Positions 63,601-64,000 of a stretch of 64,000 bases of DNA are shown piece by piece. Below the pieces are notes generated by a model. That model did not search any database. It saw only the letters and a program-made list of their open reading frames with translations, and was not told the DNA's origin. The translations under genes and the position numbers were made by a program. Position 1 is the stretch's first letter. Each line of letters begins with the position of its first letter. This stretch comes from Salibacteraceae bacterium (lineage in GTDB: Bacteria; Bacteroidota; Bacteroidia; Flavobacteriales_G; Salibacteraceae). Where the stretch lies: assembly GCA_018401875.1 (NCBI GenBank), contig JAGYJZ010000007.1, forward strand, positions 100,533-164,532, read 5' to 3'.

Positions 63601-63675
63601 ACCAGTCTGTGCATGGCCTAAGTGGATGGAGAAAACGAGCAATGCAATGCAAAAAACTTTGTTTATTTGTTTCAT
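60604..63675 (-). CDS. large secreted protein with LamG-like N-terminus and T9SS type A C-terminal domain
   Basis: A 1023-residue exported protein with a signal peptide (ending GHAQ). Residues about 25-250 resemble a concanavalin/LamG-like fold (YWIDASRFGLG, ITFDGVNDFYET), and the middle is a mix of beta-rich segments with many glycine turns, including GGTVVVDNNATLIIKGDMTI-like repeats. The end is a type A sorting domain: EVFNILGQPVFSQNY, SGIYFVNLNVNG and TEKVILK. It should be secreted by T9SS. It is adjacent to the PID-CTERM and exosortase genes, so it may belong to the same surface structure. Confidence 0.85.
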   Translation of the reverse strand: MKQINKVFCIALLVFSIHLGHAQTGPGGVGSSTNVAYWIDASRFGLGNGASVQTLSDFSGNTNNIIQNTAASRGIYNASAVNGKAAITFDGVNDFYETLNTTPLSGISEASIFSVNSQLSSPTVQNLFNVRLPSTQVGLSFFKAGTVVYYTAPTLTSFTSVGRLLQVGFTLTSYNWNSTTPLLDVRINSGTSATNATSNGNLTGASVITFGRLSLSNTRFFNGSLAEFILIRQSVNSTQRIIIENYLAAKFGLTISNDKFSFQATHENEVAGIGQEAIGDNHTDAQGTAIVRINGASDLGTGEYLMWGHDGAALTGNTVEIPASFSGSGSKLTREWRADETGGDVGTVSIIFDTDSISPELGPSASEYRLLTDADGDFTNATVIMPSTWGTTITFNNVDLSTESFFTIANTGVTVCVSDDPNVSAPWALAGEWDCASFPDSTSNATVVAPHSRIVSGVQSANNLVIETGGTVVVDNNATLIIKGDMTIQAGGTLTCNPGSTVIFRGNSGNIQLINNSSGGNLAFANVVVSNPNNVRFFGGTYSISEGAHLIEGSFQNTSGLTFTSTAASQGHVARIVTGDFASSAGAFTIERFKAGGLADWNDLATAGIATTVSDIDNEIFISGVPGADGYAFATGGGGFISMYTYNNITDAYAPVTNVTNPMALGQGFETWLGDNLTTWNPKAWNFTGSSINIATSNITLDAGGTRWNLIGNPLPCFLNFSAIFADHPSIAGGEFWYYDADSSQYNSRGAGAFIPPGQGFWLNVNSATTLSINPTTHIFSDRTTSEFFKMAGKEEFKVEVKNKEIPFGSAIFLRKDPSAFVGTDEMDLAPLKVPDSRAVNMWMDCVGEESMVNYIDPNEPHLEIPLVIESGVPGEFVMNFKGISKFDEYQCINLLNEQTQEQIEISAGASYSFEIGDDLNELHFKLLLSKEDYEDCLAPTEFTDNDMRVFANGKLIVADFFLDRSAEAKIEVFNILGQPVFSQNYNVGYSRETINLENATSGIYFVNLNVNGTTQTEKVILK

Positions 63676-63695
63676 AATCTATCGGGTGCTGAAGG

Positions 63696-63703
63696 CAAAA
63701 GTA
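63696..63703 (-). promoter_or_regulatory. TAnnTTTG box upstream of the T9SS type A gene
   Basis: The reverse strand reads TACTTTTG, matching the -7 consensus, 20 bases before the ATG at 63675. A TTG lies 23 bases upstream of it, slightly more than the usual 19-21. Likely promoter of the exosortase locus. Confidence 0.45.
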
Positions 63704-63766
63704 AAGATTTAATTCGATGTTCAGGACAATATGTTACATATCTTCCTAATCAAAGAATACATATCT

Positions 63767-63774
63767 TATTTTTG
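63767..63774 (+). promoter_or_regulatory. TAnnTTTG box (TATTTTTG) six bases before the Wzz-like gene
   Basis: TATTTTTG ends six bases before the ATG at 63781, the same close spacing as at tgt, acpH and the LytS-type kinase. A leaderless transcript is predicted. No TTG is seen at the -33 position. Confidence 0.45.
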
Positions 63775-63780
63775 AAGCCG

Positions 63781-64000
63781 ATGAAGAATAATTCCATTGT
63801 ATCTCGGGCTGATATCGTTTGGCTAATCTCAATTGTGGTTAAAAATTGGTATTTACTCATTTTATTGCCTTTACTTTTCTGGTCAATCGCTTATTTTATC
63901 TCTTATCGAATTCAGGAAATTTCGTCTGCGTCTTGTCAAATTCTACTAAAAGATGAAAGCTCATTTCAGAGTAAATTTCAAGAGACATTTAACCGGTCTG
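63781..64000 (+). CDS. start of a Wzz/GumC-like polysaccharide export protein (incomplete)
   Basis: The frame runs off the window after 73 residues. It shows a polar N-terminus, a hydrophobic segment (about residues 20-42, WYLLILLPLLFWSIAYFISY), and then a soluble stretch SSASCQILLKDESSFQSKF, the opening of a Wzz/GumC-type protein before the coiled-coil stalk. A tyrosine-kinase tail cannot be seen. It is divergent from the exosortase locus, which fits the link between exosortases and exopolysaccharide export. Confidence 0.6.
   Translation, partial: MKNNSIVSRADIVWLISIVVKNWYLLILLPLLFWSIAYFISYRIQEISSASCQILLKDESSFQSKFQETFNRS

Noticed and set aside
1..64000. tRNA or rRNA genes
   Set aside because: No sequence with a full cloverleaf or rRNA consensus was recognised; small hairpins in the gaps do not fit.

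Overview
The window comes from the chromosome of a member of the Bacteroidota, most likely a Flavobacteriales-type marine or freshwater organism. The evidence is the fused LpxC/FabZ gene, the response regulator PorX with a PglZ-type domain, three large secreted proteins with type IX secretion (T9SS) tails of type A or type B, a standalone MnmD, DUF4924 and WbqC-family genes, an exosortase F-like locus, and promoter-like TAnnTTTG boxes in place of Shine-Dalgarno sequences. No rRNA, tRNA, CRISPR array, prophage or replication origin was seen.

Layout. 1-1125 holds the end of a beta-propeller-like protein and a small lipoprotein, followed by about 550 bases with no credible gene. 1674-8104 carries tgt, an LptF/LptG-family permease, a Kazal-domain lipoprotein and a three-gene surface-polysaccharide set (flippase, Wzz-type chain-length protein, O-antigen ligase). 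8081-10825 is a reverse-strand group of a SpoIIE-type phosphatase, an LpxD-like acyltransferase and efp. 10956-14242 encodes two outer-membrane beta-barrel-type proteins and a small membrane protein. 14258-19134 is a reverse-strand housekeeping run (hpt, adk, obgE, a small membrane protein, aroB, aroA). It is followed by purK-purE and an 891-residue T9SS type B protein. 23551-27379 is the lipid A group lpxD-lpxC/fabZ-lpxA-ABC ATPase. 27486-33199 has an HD-domain hydrolase divergent from porX-tsaE-ald, then DUF4924 and a Skp/OmpH-like lipoprotein. 33248-37441 has a LytS/LytT-type two-component pair divergent from acpH-mnmD-NUDIX.

37418-38231 is a compact REP/RAYT module: an HUH transposase gene flanked by two related palindromes, one of which forms the end of the NUDIX gene. 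38253-43193 is one giant T9SS type B protein with a PKD domain and sixteen Ig-like repeats. After murQ comes a 450-base gap with nested inverted repeats and an eight-copy heptamer array. 45301-47636 contains a methyltransferase and a small lipoprotein cluster in which one of two tandem copies has decayed. 47772-51911 is a second glycan locus with an unusual sulfotransferase-glycosyltransferase fusion, an O-antigen ligase and a GT4 enzyme. 51961-59025 has a TPR protein, an acyl-CoA carboxylase beta subunit, a PLP enzyme, a second ICMT-like methyltransferase, wbqC and lepB. The last 5 kb is an exosortase locus: an accessory membrane protein, the exosortase, a 73-residue PID-CTERM protein and a T9SS type A protein, next to the start of a divergent Wzz-like gene.

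The dominant theme is envelope biogenesis: lipid A acylation, LPS transport and O-chain handling, signal peptidase, T9SS regulation (PorX) and cargo, and an exosortase tied to polysaccharide export. The most notable observations are several genes whose TAnnTTTG box sits only 5-6 bases before the start codon (predicted leaderless mRNAs), the REP/RAYT module, the sulfotransferase-GT fusion, and the minimal PID-CTERM protein beside its presumed sortase.
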